Shown here piece after piece: positions 24,121-32,760 of a DNA stretch of 46,363 nucleotides. This DNA is from Enterococcus columbae (lineage in GTDB: Bacteria > Bacillota > Bacilli > Lactobacillales > Enterococcaceae). The stretch's first letter is position 1; each line of letters begins with the position of its first letter. The notes under the pieces were generated by a model that was not told where the DNA came from, did no database searches, and worked only from the letters and a program-made list of their open reading frames with translations. A program made the translations under genes and the position numbers. The stretch covers positions 1-46,363 of the forward strand of contig DYWZ01000056.1 in the NCBI GenBank assembly GCA_020742395.1, in the 5' to 3' direction.

Positions 24121-26439
24121 CTAATTTTGAGGTGGGGTACCACCATTGTTGTTAGTTTGATTATTAGCATTTCCGTTACCATTTCCGTTATTGCCAGTAT
24201 TTTGCTGATTACCACCAGTTTGATTATTAGGTGGGGTAACGATTGGCGTTTCTTCGCTAGAAGTGGTTGTCTGTTCTTCGTTATTAGGATTATCGTCTAA
24301 AGAACTACTACTTGAACTTTCTATAGTACTACTACTTGAACTTTCTATAGTACTACTACTTGTTTCGGTACTGCTAGCTTCAGTGTAACTATTTTTCTTT
24401 ATACTACTATAACTTTTTGAATTACTTAGATATAGCTCTCTGCCATAGCGAACTAAGCCGCTTGGCATTTTCCAATCCTTATTTTCACCATTTTGAGTTA
24501 GATAAGTCATCAATTCACGATAGACATCGGTAGCTACATGTGTTGAATCATCAGTAATTGGTGTTTTGCGATCATTATATCCAGTCCATACCGCTAATGA
24601 GTAGTTTGGTGTATAGCCGACAAAGGAAACATCTGGATAGGCACCATTTGAATCGTCAATATTAGCAAGCTCTTCTGTTGTGTAGTTAGAAGTTCCGGTT
24701 TTTCCAGCTTGATACAAGCCTTCAATTGCCGCGTTTGTTCCTGTTCCATATGTGATTACATCTTTTAAAATATCAGTTATCATATAGGCAGTAGTGGCTT
24801 CCATAGCTTTTGTACCTTCAGCTTCAAATGTTTGTTCTGAACCATCTTGATAAGTAATTTTATTGACATATTGCGGTTCGTAGTATGTTCCGCCATTAGC
24901 AAAGGCTGAATATGCAGCAGCCATTTTTAAACTAGAGACACCATACTTGGTTCCGTCTTGTGTGCCACTATTACTTGAAATAGCGTTAAATTGTTGTAAT
25001 TCCGGATATTCAATATTTAGTCCACTTAAGAATTTTTTGACATTTTTTACACCAACATCGGCAAACAGTTTAGCAGCAGGTACATTTCTGGATAAATACA
25101 ATGCTTTTCGTAATGTTATATATCCGTAATATTGGTTATCCCAGTTTTTCAGTTGGATATTGGTTCCTGCATAAGTATATGGTGCATCATCAATCATCTT
25201 ACCTGTAGAATATTTTAAATATTCAAAGGCAGGACCATAATCAGTAATTGGTTTAACCGTCGAGCCAAAATCACGAGCAGTACTTACGGCTAAATTGTAA
25301 CCTAAAATCGTACCTTCTGGGATATTTCGGCCACCAATTTGGGCTAGAACTTTACCGGTGTTAACATCCATCAAAGTAGCAGCAACTTGCATATTACTAT
25401 CAGGGTAGTTAACATATTGGTCGGAATTTACGATATCATATAATTTTTTCTGAGCATCTATATTTAAATTCGTGTAAACCTTAAGTCCGTCTGTATAGAT
25501 ATTTTTACCAGTTTTTTCTTTTACTTCTTCAATAACTTGTTTGATATAGTTATCATAATATTTCCAATCTTGATTCTGATTAGCTGGAGTAGCTAATAAA
25601 CCATCGTTAATTGGCGTAGCAATTGCTTGTTCGTATTCCGATTTAGATATTTTTTTATTTTGTAACATAGTTAATAATACAATATCTCGACGTTGTTTCG
25701 CTGCATCAGGATGTGCATAAGGATCATATAAAGTTGGAGCATTTGGTAAACCGGCAAGTAAAGCTGTTTGTGGTAAATTTAGTTCATTTAATGGTTTACC
25801 AAAAAAAGCTTTAGCAGCAGTTTGCATTCCATAAACACCGTTTGACATATAAACTTTATTAATATAATAGGTCAAAATCTCTTGTTTTGATTTTTCTCGT
25901 TCTAATTTCACCGCTAACCAAGCTTCTTGAGCTTTCCGTTTTAAGGTTTGGTCAGAAGCTTTAGTCGAGAAATAAGATAATTTAATTAACTGTTGGGTTA
26001 AAGTACTCCCACCTTGTAGACCACCGGAACGAACATTCGATATTACTGAACCAACGATTCGAATTGGATCGATACCGATATGGCGATAAAAACGTTTGTC
26101 TTCTACAGATACAATAGCGTCTTCTAATAATTGGGGAATTTCAGTTGAAGAAATTTTTTCCCGATTTTCAGAACCAATATCTGTAATAACATCGCCATTG
26201 GCAGCGTATATTTTTGAAGAAACTGTTGCATCTAATGAAAGTTCATTTAGCGCAGGAGCATCCTTTGCATAGAAAATGAATAGACCTAAACCACAAAGAA
26301 AGGCAAGAATGCCTATACCAAAGACAATGCCGAAAAGTTTACCAAAAAAATGTCCACTTTTTTTCTTTGGCGTAACAGGTCTTTTTCGATGGCTAGTTTG
26401 TTGATGTCGCCCTCTTCTAGAAGGTTGATTATTGGCCAT
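24121..26439 (-). CDS. pbp1A: Class A penicillin-binding protein 1A
   Basis: Membrane-anchored peptidoglycan synthase with glycosyltransferase and transpeptidase activities. After a basic cytosolic head comes one membrane segment (about residues 35-55). The GT51 domain has VSVEDKRFYRHIGIDP and GGSTLTQQLIK. The transpeptidase has SxxK as STVK, SRN in YLSRNVPAAK, and KTG in AGKTGTSNY. The last 100 residues are a serine/glutamate/asparagine/glycine-rich disordered tail with DNA-level repeats. The start is ATG 26439 (MANNQPSRRG) behind AAAGGAGG, giving 772 aa. It overlaps recU by 11 nt, the conserved recU-pbp arrangement of Firmicutes. Confidence 0.95.
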   Translation of the reverse strand: MANNQPSRRGRHQQTSHRKRPVTPKKKSGHFFGKLFGIVFGIGILAFLCGLGLFIFYAKDAPALNELSLDATVSSKIYAANGDVITDIGSENREKISSTEIPQLLEDAIVSVEDKRFYRHIGIDPIRIVGSVISNVRSGGLQGGSTLTQQLIKLSYFSTKASDQTLKRKAQEAWLAVKLEREKSKQEILTYYINKVYMSNGVYGMQTAAKAFFGKPLNELNLPQTALLAGLPNAPTLYDPYAHPDAAKQRRDIVLLTMLQNKKISKSEYEQAIATPINDGLLATPANQNQDWKYYDNYIKQVIEEVKEKTGKNIYTDGLKVYTNLNIDAQKKLYDIVNSDQYVNYPDSNMQVAATLMDVNTGKVLAQIGGRNIPEGTILGYNLAVSTARDFGSTVKPITDYGPAFEYLKYSTGKMIDDAPYTYAGTNIQLKNWDNQYYGYITLRKALYLSRNVPAAKLFADVGVKNVKKFLSGLNIEYPELQQFNAISSNSGTQDGTKYGVSSLKMAAAYSAFANGGTYYEPQYVNKITYQDGSEQTFEAEGTKAMEATTAYMITDILKDVITYGTGTNAAIEGLYQAGKTGTSNYTTEELANIDDSNGAYPDVSFVGYTPNYSLAVWTGYNDRKTPITDDSTHVATDVYRELMTYLTQNGENKDWKMPSGLVRYGRELYLSNSKSYSSIKKNSYTEASSTETSSSTIESSSSSTIESSSSSSLDDNPNNEEQTTTSSEETPIVTPPNNQTGGNQQNTGNNGNGNGNANNQTNNNGGTPPQN
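24304..24361. repeat. 24-bp tandem repeat in the pbp1A tail
   Basis: The unit (24304-24327) is repeated at 24328-24351 and again for 10 bases. On the coding strand each unit adds eight residues of the S/T/I/E kind. Whole codons mean that copy-number change would alter tail length without frameshift. Confidence 0.85.
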
Positions 26440-27049
26440 GACTGATACCTCCTTTATTTGTAATAAATTGATCCACAGCAATTAGATAAGGAACTCTAGG
26501 TGCAATACCTAAAGTAATCTCTATTGCTAATTTTTCTAGTTCATCTAGTCTGATGGATTTTTTTTCTTGATTTTCCCAAAAAGTAACTAGTTGTTCACTG
26601 TCTAAATAAAAACAACGCTTCAATGAACTGAAATATAGTAAAACAAAACAAAGTCCATTTTGTTTTAAACAATTTTTCATGTGGTCAATTTGATGTTGAT
26701 GAAAATTCTTTAATGGAAAAGAAGTTTTATTTTGTGTTACTTTAGCTTCAAAATCTAAATAGTAGCCACGATAAACACCGTTATAATCAGTTGTTGATGC
26801 TTCTTTAAAATAGGCTTCTTTGATTACCGCTGCGCTACGTCTAGGATAGTCAACCTGTACAATTTGGACAGGAGTTGGTTTTTTGTGAACCACAGCGATA
26901 TTGTGATTGAGATAGTAACGATTGCTTTCATTAATAGCTTCTTCAAACTTCATACCACGATTGGCAAATGTTGAAGTTTGTTGAAGTGGGTTAGCTGCAT
27001 TTACTTGAGATTTATGATAGACTTTTCCATTAGGATAATGAAAAATCAT
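26429..27049 (-). CDS. recU: Holliday junction resolvase RecU
   Basis: Cuts four-way junctions in recombination and chromosome segregation. Family marks are the N-terminal YPNGK, FANRGMKFEEAINESN, the catalytic DYNGVYRGYYLDFEAK with its acidic residues, and the HQIDHM segment. It is 206 aa from ATG 27049, chosen because AGGAG lies ten bases upstream. Its 3' end overlaps the pbp1A start, linking recombination and wall synthesis genes in one minus-strand unit. The TATAAT at about 27072 on the minus strand is the probable -10. Confidence 0.93.
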   Translation of the reverse strand: MIFHYPNGKVYHKSQVNAANPLQQTSTFANRGMKFEEAINESNRYYLNHNIAVVHKKPTPVQIVQVDYPRRSAAVIKEAYFKEASTTDYNGVYRGYYLDFEAKVTQNKTSFPLKNFHQHQIDHMKNCLKQNGLCFVLLYFSSLKRCFYLDSEQLVTFWENQEKKSIRLDELEKLAIEITLGIAPRVPYLIAVDQFITNKGGISHGQ

Positions 27050-27107
27050 TTTGATCACACTCCTAGGTACCATTATATCAAAAAATAAAATAGAAAGAAA
27101 AGTCTAG

Positions 27108-27656
27108 ATGGAAAATCAAAAAATAATTACTATCACTGGATATCGTAGTTTTGAATTAGGAATTTTTCAAGCAAAAGATCCAAAATTATCACTGCTTTAT
27201 AAATTTATTAAACAATCTTTAATAGAATGGGTAGAAAATGGTGTAGAATGGGTAGTTATCGGTGGAAATTTAGGGGTCGAATTATGGGCAGCAGAAATGG
27301 TTGTTGAATTAAGACAAGAAGGTTACGCCATTCAATTAGCGGTTATTTTACCATTTGTAGATTATGGCAAGCAGTGGAACGAAAAAAATAAAGACTTGTT
27401 AAACAAAATTTTAGCGGTTGCAGATTATGTGAATTATGTAAGTCAAAGACCTTATGAACATCCAAGGCAATTATCTAATCATACGCGTTTTTTAGCGCAG
27501 CATACTGATATGCTTTGGGCGATATATGATACTCTTTATCCTGGAAAATCACAATTTTTTATTAAAGAATTTACAAAAATAAAAGGTGAAGTAAACGTAT
27601 ACCTAGTAGGTATGGATGAGTTACAAGATTTTAGTTACAACCAGTTATCTGATTGA
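27108..27656 (+). CDS. ypsA: YpsA family (DUF1273, SLOG fold) protein
   Basis: A 182 aa cytosolic protein of the YpsA family, a Rossmann-like SLOG fold related to DprA and predicted to bind nucleotides. The start ITITGYRSFELGIF, the VVIGGNLGVELWAAE loop and the HTDMLWAIYD end are typical. In Bacillus, excess YpsA disturbs cell division. It is divergent from recU across 58 nt and lies upstream of gpsB, the usual Firmicute order. The ribosome binding site is poor. Confidence 0.88.
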   Translation: MENQKIITITGYRSFELGIFQAKDPKLSLLYKFIKQSLIEWVENGVEWVVIGGNLGVELWAAEMVVELRQEGYAIQLAVILPFVDYGKQWNEKNKDLLNKILAVADYVNYVSQRPYEHPRQLSNHTRFLAQHTDMLWAIYDTLYPGKSQFFIKEFTKIKGEVNVYLVGMDELQDFSYNQLSD

Positions 27657-27731
27657 GATTCCTATTTAGTAACAAGTTTTTTGTTTTCGTTAAAATTTTA
27701 TGAAAAATTATGAAAAATTCCATGATTCTAT

Positions 27732-27760
27732 TTGCTTTTATTGCTTTTTTTATATAGAAT
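27732..27760 (+). promoter_or_regulatory. gpsB promoter
   Basis: -35 TTGCTT (27732-27737), 17-nt spacer, -10 TAGAAT (27755-27760). Confidence 0.65.
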
Positions 27761-27798
27761 GAAAAAGAAGTGTGGATATTTTTATAGAGGTGAAAATC

Positions 27799-28215
27799 AT
27801 GGCAACATATAATTATAAAGCAATCGATATTTTTAACAAAGAATTTAAAGTAAAAATGCGTGGGTTCGATCCTGATGAAGTAGATGAATTTTTAGATAAC
27901 ATTATGAAAGATTATGAAACTTTTAATAAAGAAATTTTAGCTTTGCAGGAAGAAAATGATCGTTTGAATGCTAAAATTAATCAGTTGAATAAAAGTCAAG
28001 CGGTAATGTCACGTATCCAACCGGAAACACAAAAGAGTCAGACTGTTACTAATTTTGATATTTTAAAACGTCTGTCTAACCTTGAAAAAGAAGTTTTTGG
28101 TAAAAAATTAGATCAAGAAGTGTCACTTGATAGTGCAACTAGCCTAAATCGTTTGAGCCAAAATTATACGCAAGCAAATCAAGAAGATGATTTAGATAAA
28201 ACACGTTTATTTTAA
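27799..28215 (+). CDS. gpsB: Cell cycle protein GpsB
   Basis: DivIVA-like coiled-coil adaptor that moves with the septum and docks class A PBPs. The N-terminal membrane- and PBP-binding domain reads IDIFNKEFKVKMRGFDPDEVDEFLDNIMKDY, followed by a coiled coil to about residue 75 and a C-terminal oligomerisation helix (ILKRLSNLEKEVFG). Start ATG 27799 behind AGAGGTG gives 138 aa. PBP1A encoded nearby has an arginine-rich cytosolic head (PSRRGRHQQ), the kind of motif GpsB binds, so the two may interact (inference). Confidence 0.94.
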   Translation: MATYNYKAIDIFNKEFKVKMRGFDPDEVDEFLDNIMKDYETFNKEILALQEENDRLNAKINQLNKSQAVMSRIQPETQKSQTVTNFDILKRLSNLEKEVFGKKLDQEVSLDSATSLNRLSQNYTQANQEDDLDKTRLF

Positions 28216-28235
28216 TTATTAATTGAATAATAAAA

Positions 28236-28615
28236 TTGTGGTTTTCGGATAATCGCGGAGTATAAATATATTCTGAGGAAAGTCCATGCTCGCACAAGCT
28301 GCGATGCTTGTAGTGTTCGTGCTTAGCGAAACAATAAGCTAAGGTATAGTTCATCAACTATAACGGCAGAAAAAATAGCTAAGGAGTATTCTATGCTAAA
28401 GTATTCTTGAAAGTGCCACAGTGACGAAGCAGTTAAAGAAATTTAACTGGTGGAACGCGGTAAACCCCTCGAGCGAGCAACCCAAACAATGGTAGGGGCG
28501 CCTTTTGAACGGAAATGAACGGGTCAAAGGGGCAATCAAATTGCAGATAGATGATTATCCAAATCTTTTTACCCTGGGGAAGATTGGACAAAACATGGCT
28601 TATAGAAAATCACAA
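28236..28615 (+). ncRNA. rnpB: RNase P RNA, type B
   Basis: Catalytic RNA that matures tRNA 5' ends. Conserved parts are GAGGAAAGTCCATGCTCGCAC near the 5' end, AGTGCCACAGTGACGAAG, GGAACGCGGTAAACCCC with CGAGCGAGCAACCCAAA, AGATAGATGATTATC and ACAAAACATGGCTTATAGAA near the 3' end. The order and spacing match the Bacillus-type (B) form. The ends are approximate, set by where similarity to the known RNA fades. It lies in its usual place behind gpsB. Confidence 0.95.
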
Positions 28616-28628
28616 TAAGCAGGGATGT

Positions 28629-28659
28629 GGCTGATCAATGATTCGTTCAGCCTTTTTTT
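28629..28659 (+). terminator. rnpB terminator
   Basis: GGCTGA and TCAGCC stem with a 12-nt loop, followed by T7. Confidence 0.8.
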
Positions 28660-28729
28660 CGTTTATCTTTAGAATATCGGATAGTGTATTTAATGAAATT
28701 TTTAATTTAAAATAAAAGGAGTGAATAGT

Positions 28730-29908
28730 GTGAAACAAGATCAAGTATTTAATTTGGTTGCTACAGCCGCTAGTGGTTTAGAAGCGCTTGTGGGAAAAGA
28801 ATTACGCGAATTAGGTATAGATTGTCAAGTCGAAAACGGTCGTGCGCGATTTAAAGGAACAATGACAACCATCGCCAAGACGAATTTATGGTTGAGAACA
28901 GCTGATCGAATTAAAATTGTAGTAGGAGAATTTAAGGCAACCACTTTTGAAGAATTATTCCAGCAAGTTAAGGCTTTACCTTGGGAAGATTACTTACCAT
29001 TAGATGCACAATTTCCTGTGGCAGGTAAATCGATTAAATCCAAATTATTTAGTGTATCAGATTGTCAAGCAATCACTAAAAAAGCGATTGTCAATCGTTT
29101 ACGTGAATATTATCATCGTCCAAGTCATGTTCCATTAGCAGAAACCGGTGCACTGTTTCAGTTAGAAGTTGCTTTGTTAAAAGATCACGTGATGATTACA
29201 CTTGATACAACTGGTCCAAGTTTATTTAAGCGCGGTTATCGGGTGGAAAAAGGTGGCGCACCTTTAAAAGAAAATATGGCTGCAGCATTAGTGATGTTAA
29301 CTAATTGGCGTAAAGATCGTCCTTTTGTAGATCCAGTTTGTGGTTCAGGTACCTTATGTATTGAAGCTGCGTTAATTGGACATAACATCGCACCTGGCTT
29401 TAATCGTTCTTTTGCTTGTGAAGATTGGGATTGGTTTTATCCAGAAATTTTTGAGAAAGTCAGAAATGAAGCTGAGGCTGCTGCTGATTACGATGTTGAA
29501 TTAGATATTCAAGGTATGGATATTAATGGTAAAATGGTTGAAATTGCTCAAGCCAATGCTGAGGAAGTAGGGCTTGCTCATTCGATTACATTTAAACAAC
29601 AGGCAGTCAAAGATTTTAAAACGGACAAAGAATATGGTGTAATTGTCGCTAATCCACCTTATGGAGAACGTTTAGGTGAACAAGACAGCGTACGTCAACT
29701 GTATCAAGAAATGGGAAATGTGTTTCGTCCATTAGATACTTGGAGTAAGTACATTCTAACGAGTGATTTGGCGTTTGAAGAATTCTATGGTCAAAAAGCA
29801 ACTAAAAAGCGCAAATTATATAATGGGGCATTACGTACTGATTTATTCCAATATTGGGGTAAACGCCCACCGCGTGATCAAGAAATATCAAAAGAGGTGA
29901 GAATATGA
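28730..29908 (+). CDS. rlmL: 23S rRNA guanine-N2 methyltransferase (RlmL/YpsC type)
   Basis: SAM-dependent methyltransferase modifying a 23S rRNA guanine. The N-terminal THUMP domain (about residues 1-160) is followed by the methyltransferase with DPVCGSGTLCIEAA and the catalytic ANPPYGERLG. It is 392 aa long, without the second methyltransferase module (RlmK) of the enterobacterial fusion. The start is GTG 28730, which places AAAGGAG eight bases upstream; an earlier GTG at 28721 overlaps that site. The stop overlaps the next start as ATGA. Confidence 0.88.
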   Translation: MKQDQVFNLVATAASGLEALVGKELRELGIDCQVENGRARFKGTMTTIAKTNLWLRTADRIKIVVGEFKATTFEELFQQVKALPWEDYLPLDAQFPVAGKSIKSKLFSVSDCQAITKKAIVNRLREYYHRPSHVPLAETGALFQLEVALLKDHVMITLDTTGPSLFKRGYRVEKGGAPLKENMAAALVMLTNWRKDRPFVDPVCGSGTLCIEAALIGHNIAPGFNRSFACEDWDWFYPEIFEKVRNEAEAAADYDVELDIQGMDINGKMVEIAQANAEEVGLAHSITFKQQAVKDFKTDKEYGVIVANPPYGERLGEQDSVRQLYQEMGNVFRPLDTWSKYILTSDLAFEEFYGQKATKKRKLYNGALRTDLFQYWGKRPPRDQEISKEVRI

Positions 29909-31251
29909 CATTTGAACAATTCCAATTAGCTCCTTACTTATTAAAAGCCATAGCTGATAAAAATTTTAAAGAGCCTACATTAGTACAAGAGTGTTTAATC
30001 CCTGTAATTCAAAAAGGGAGAAGTGTTGTTGGGCAATCGCAAACTGGTACAGGCAAAACACATACATTTTTATTACCAATTTTTAATCAACTAGACTTAA
30101 AAGCAGCAGAAGTTCAGGCGGTGATTACGGCACCGAGTCGTGAATTAGCAACCCAAATTTATCAGGCGGCTAAACATTTGGCTGATTTTTCTGATAGCGA
30201 AATATCGATTATGAATTTCGTTGGTGGAACTGATAAACAGCGCCAAATTGAACGTTTGAAAACTAAACAACCGCATATTGTAATCGGTACTCCTGGAAGA
30301 ATTCTAGATTTAATTCAGTCTCAAGATTTACTTGTCTATACTGCAAAAGTGATGGTTGTCGATGAAGCGGATATGACACTTGATTTAGGATTTCTAGCTG
30401 ATGTAGATCAGATTGCTGGTAGATTACCGGAAAAATTACAAATGCTTGTTTTTTCTGCTACAATTCCGGAAAAATTACGACCATTTTTAAGAAAATATAT
30501 GGATAATCCATTAATTGAAGAAATTCAGCCTAAAACGATTATTTCTGAGACAATTGATAATTGGTTGATTTCAACTAAAGGGAAAAATGTGAATCAATTG
30601 GTGTATCAACTTTTAACTTATGGTCATCCATATTTGGCTATAGTGTTTGCTAATACTAAACAAAAAGTTGATGAAATTACCCAATTTTTAAGAGAGCAAG
30701 GCTTGCAAGTTGCCAAAATCCATGGGGATGTGTTACCTAGAGAGCGCAAACGTATCATGAAACAAATTCAAAATCTAGAATTTCAATATGTCGTAGCTAC
30801 TGATTTAGCTGCTCGTGGTATTGATATCGAAGGCGTTTCTCACGTTATTAATGTAGAGATTCCGGATGATTTAGAATTTTTTATTCACCGAGTCGGACGT
30901 ACTGGTCGAAATAAATTGCAAGGTACAGCTATTACGCTTTATGAGCCAAATGATGAACAAAAAATTGCGGCTATCGAGCAATTAGGTATTCAATTTGTAC
31001 CAAAAGAAATAAAAAATGGTGAAGTAATTGATTCATATGATCGAAATCGCCGCCAAAAACGTGAAAAGAAAGCTGATGAGCTCGATACAACATTAATCGG
31101 TTTAGTTAAAAAGAAGAAGAAAAAAATTAAACCTGGATACAAGAAAAAAATTCAATGGGAAATTGAGAAAACGAATAAGCAAAAGCGTAAAATGGAACGT
31201 CGTCAAAAAACACGTAGCGCTAGAAAACATAAGAAAAATTCAAGTATCTAA
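29905..31251 (+). CDS. cshB: DEAD-box RNA helicase, CshB type
   Basis: ATP-dependent RNA helicase. Motifs in order: Q-motif region FKEPTLVQECLIP, motif I SQTGTGKT, PSRELATQ, TPGR, DEAD in VVDEADMTL, SAT, and motif VI HRVGRTGR. The C-terminal 70 residues are highly basic (KKKKKKIKPGYKKK), an RNA-binding tail. At 448 aa it fits CshB/YqfR, linked to cold growth and RNA turnover. It is translationally coupled to rlmL by a 4-nt overlap, which fits a ribosome-related job. Confidence 0.88.
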   Translation: MTFEQFQLAPYLLKAIADKNFKEPTLVQECLIPVIQKGRSVVGQSQTGTGKTHTFLLPIFNQLDLKAAEVQAVITAPSRELATQIYQAAKHLADFSDSEISIMNFVGGTDKQRQIERLKTKQPHIVIGTPGRILDLIQSQDLLVYTAKVMVVDEADMTLDLGFLADVDQIAGRLPEKLQMLVFSATIPEKLRPFLRKYMDNPLIEEIQPKTIISETIDNWLISTKGKNVNQLVYQLLTYGHPYLAIVFANTKQKVDEITQFLREQGLQVAKIHGDVLPRERKRIMKQIQNLEFQYVVATDLAARGIDIEGVSHVINVEIPDDLEFFIHRVGRTGRNKLQGTAITLYEPNDEQKIAAIEQLGIQFVPKEIKNGEVIDSYDRNRRQKREKKADELDTTLIGLVKKKKKKIKPGYKKKIQWEIEKTNKQKRKMERRQKTRSARKHKKNSSI

Positions 31252-31259
31252 AATATATG

Positions 31260-31302
31260 GCTTATCGATAGATTGTAGCTAATCTATTGATAAGCATTTT
31301 TT
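31260..31302 (+). terminator. rlmL-cshB terminator
   Basis: GCTTATCGATAGATT and AATCTATTGATAAGC form a 15-bp stem with one mismatch, followed by T6. Confidence 0.9.
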
Positions 31303-31412
31303 ATCAATTCCCCTCCTCTTGTGAAAATATTCTTTTTTCTAAAAAATATTTTCAGAATTTTTTTAAAACATGTTATACTGTAAAAAAAGTATTGTTGGTT
31401 GGAGGGATAAGT

Positions 31413-32468
31413 TTGAATGTATTAGAATCGTTAGAATGGACCAATTGGAAAAATTATTCTTCAAAAACGAAACGCGATTTATTCAGTCAGGTTTTATTAT
31501 ATTTTGTAAGTCCATTGCGCAGAGTGAGTAACATTACTTTAAGCCAATTTGAACTGGCTGGTGTGAAATGTGAGACGTTTGAAGTCGACTTAGATGATGA
31601 GACTTTTGTATTTTTACCTGGAAAAAAAGGCGCAATTTTAGGCTGGGATTCAGGCACCCAACCATTACCAGCATTTTACTGGGATAAAAAAAATTTAATT
31701 ACCAATCCAAGAGTAGAGGATTATATCAAAAATTATGGTTTAAATACTACTCAAGAATGGGATACATTTGTGAATGAATCTACCTCTAGTTTGCGTCAAG
31801 TGGATATTGCCCCAATGCTTGTTCAAAAATATCCAATCCCAACAGGTTGTAGATTTATTGGGCATTTAAATGCGGTAACTGGTGAATTTATTGGGACGGT
31901 TGAAGCTTATTCGATTGTAGAAAAAGATATTTTAAGTTATCTTGAAGCACCACAAACTTTTGAAGCAACCTTAAATTTTGAATTTCCAAGTGAAATTTTT
32001 CAAGAAAATCAATTTTATACCGTCTTAAATCCAGAAAAAGAACGTTATACGATTTATACTCATCAAGTCTGTTCGCAAGAAGAATTAATCAAAGAATTAA
32101 ATAGTCAAGTCTATGATTTACTAAGTGAAGATCAATGGGAATATGCAGTTGGGGCAACTACTAGACGTCTTTTTAGATGGGGCAATGAATTGGTTGAAGA
32201 CCATAGTTTTTGGCAAAATCAAACACATCGCTTAGTTAGTAAACCGAATATGTTCGGCTTATCTTTTGCTGGTAACAATCGTCGTTATGAAATTACTTGT
32301 GGTAATCAATTAAAACAAGATAAATGGACTAATTGTCGCGTACCGCTATTAGATTATTTGCCTTTATCAACCTATTATCGCGCAAGAAAAATCTTGTCTA
32401 AACAAGAAAGACTATCACCAAAAGACTACTTATATCGAAAAGCGATTATTATTGATCAATTATCTTGA
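31413..32468 (+). CDS. Formylglycine-generating-enzyme-like protein, unknown role
   Basis: A 351 aa soluble protein. The C-terminal third resembles FGE-sulfatase domains: LLSEDQWEYAVGATTRRLFRWGNEL recalls the WEYA...WGN signature, and PNMFGLSFAGNNRRYEIT recalls PNxFGLxDMxGNVWEW. The conserved cysteine pair of true FGE is not evident, so catalysis of that kind is doubtful. The N-terminal 200 residues are not recognisable to me. I start it at TTG 31413 because GGAGGG lies six bases before it; the longer reading from 31287 runs through the terminator and promoter region. No sulfatase gene is in the window. It lies just before the alaS T-box. Confidence 0.6.
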   Translation: MNVLESLEWTNWKNYSSKTKRDLFSQVLLYFVSPLRRVSNITLSQFELAGVKCETFEVDLDDETFVFLPGKKGAILGWDSGTQPLPAFYWDKKNLITNPRVEDYIKNYGLNTTQEWDTFVNESTSSLRQVDIAPMLVQKYPIPTGCRFIGHLNAVTGEFIGTVEAYSIVEKDILSYLEAPQTFEATLNFEFPSEIFQENQFYTVLNPEKERYTIYTHQVCSQEELIKELNSQVYDLLSEDQWEYAVGATTRRLFRWGNELVEDHSFWQNQTHRLVSKPNMFGLSFAGNNRRYEITCGNQLKQDKWTNCRVPLLDYLPLSTYYRARKILSKQERLSPKDYLYRKAIIIDQLS

Positions 32469-32487
32469 AAATTTTATTCTACTTGAA

Positions 32488-32516
32488 TTGACAATTGCGA
32501 GGGAATTTTCTATACT
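32488..32516 (+). promoter_or_regulatory. alaS promoter
   Basis: -35 TTGACA (32488-32493), 17-nt spacer, -10 TATACT (32511-32516), upstream of the T-box leader. Confidence 0.85.
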
Positions 32517-32522
32517 GTTTAG

Positions 32523-32740
32523 AGTAAAGGATTATGGTTTATCTCCGCTTCATCACAGAAATTTCTACAATGCTGAGAGTAGAAAATGAATGGGCTAGGC
32601 TGCTCCCTTTCGATTATCGATAGAAATATCGACGTCTTCCTAGCGTTAATAGGCTTAAAGAGGTAATGATCAGACATCATTGCAAGCAAGGTGGTACCGC
32701 GGTTTCGTCCTTGTATGCAGTGGTGTCTTTTTATGTAATT
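32523..32740 (+). promoter_or_regulatory. T-box riboswitch of alaS
   Basis: Leader RNA that senses uncharged tRNA-Ala. The T-box AAGGTGGTACCGCGG (32688-32702) and partner CGTCCTT (32706-32712) can form the antiterminator with its TGG bulge. Upstream lies a long structured Stem I region with GCT triplets near 32570 and 32595-32605 that could be the alanine specifier; I cannot fix which one. A T5 tract follows at 32728. Confidence 0.9.
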
Positions 32741-32760
32741 TGAAGAAAGTAGGTTGAAGA

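Noticed and set aside
31287..31412. Longer reading of the FGE-like protein from ATG 31287
   Set aside because: It starts within the cshB terminator and runs through a promoter-like TATACT; the TTG at 31413 has GGAGGG at ideal distance.
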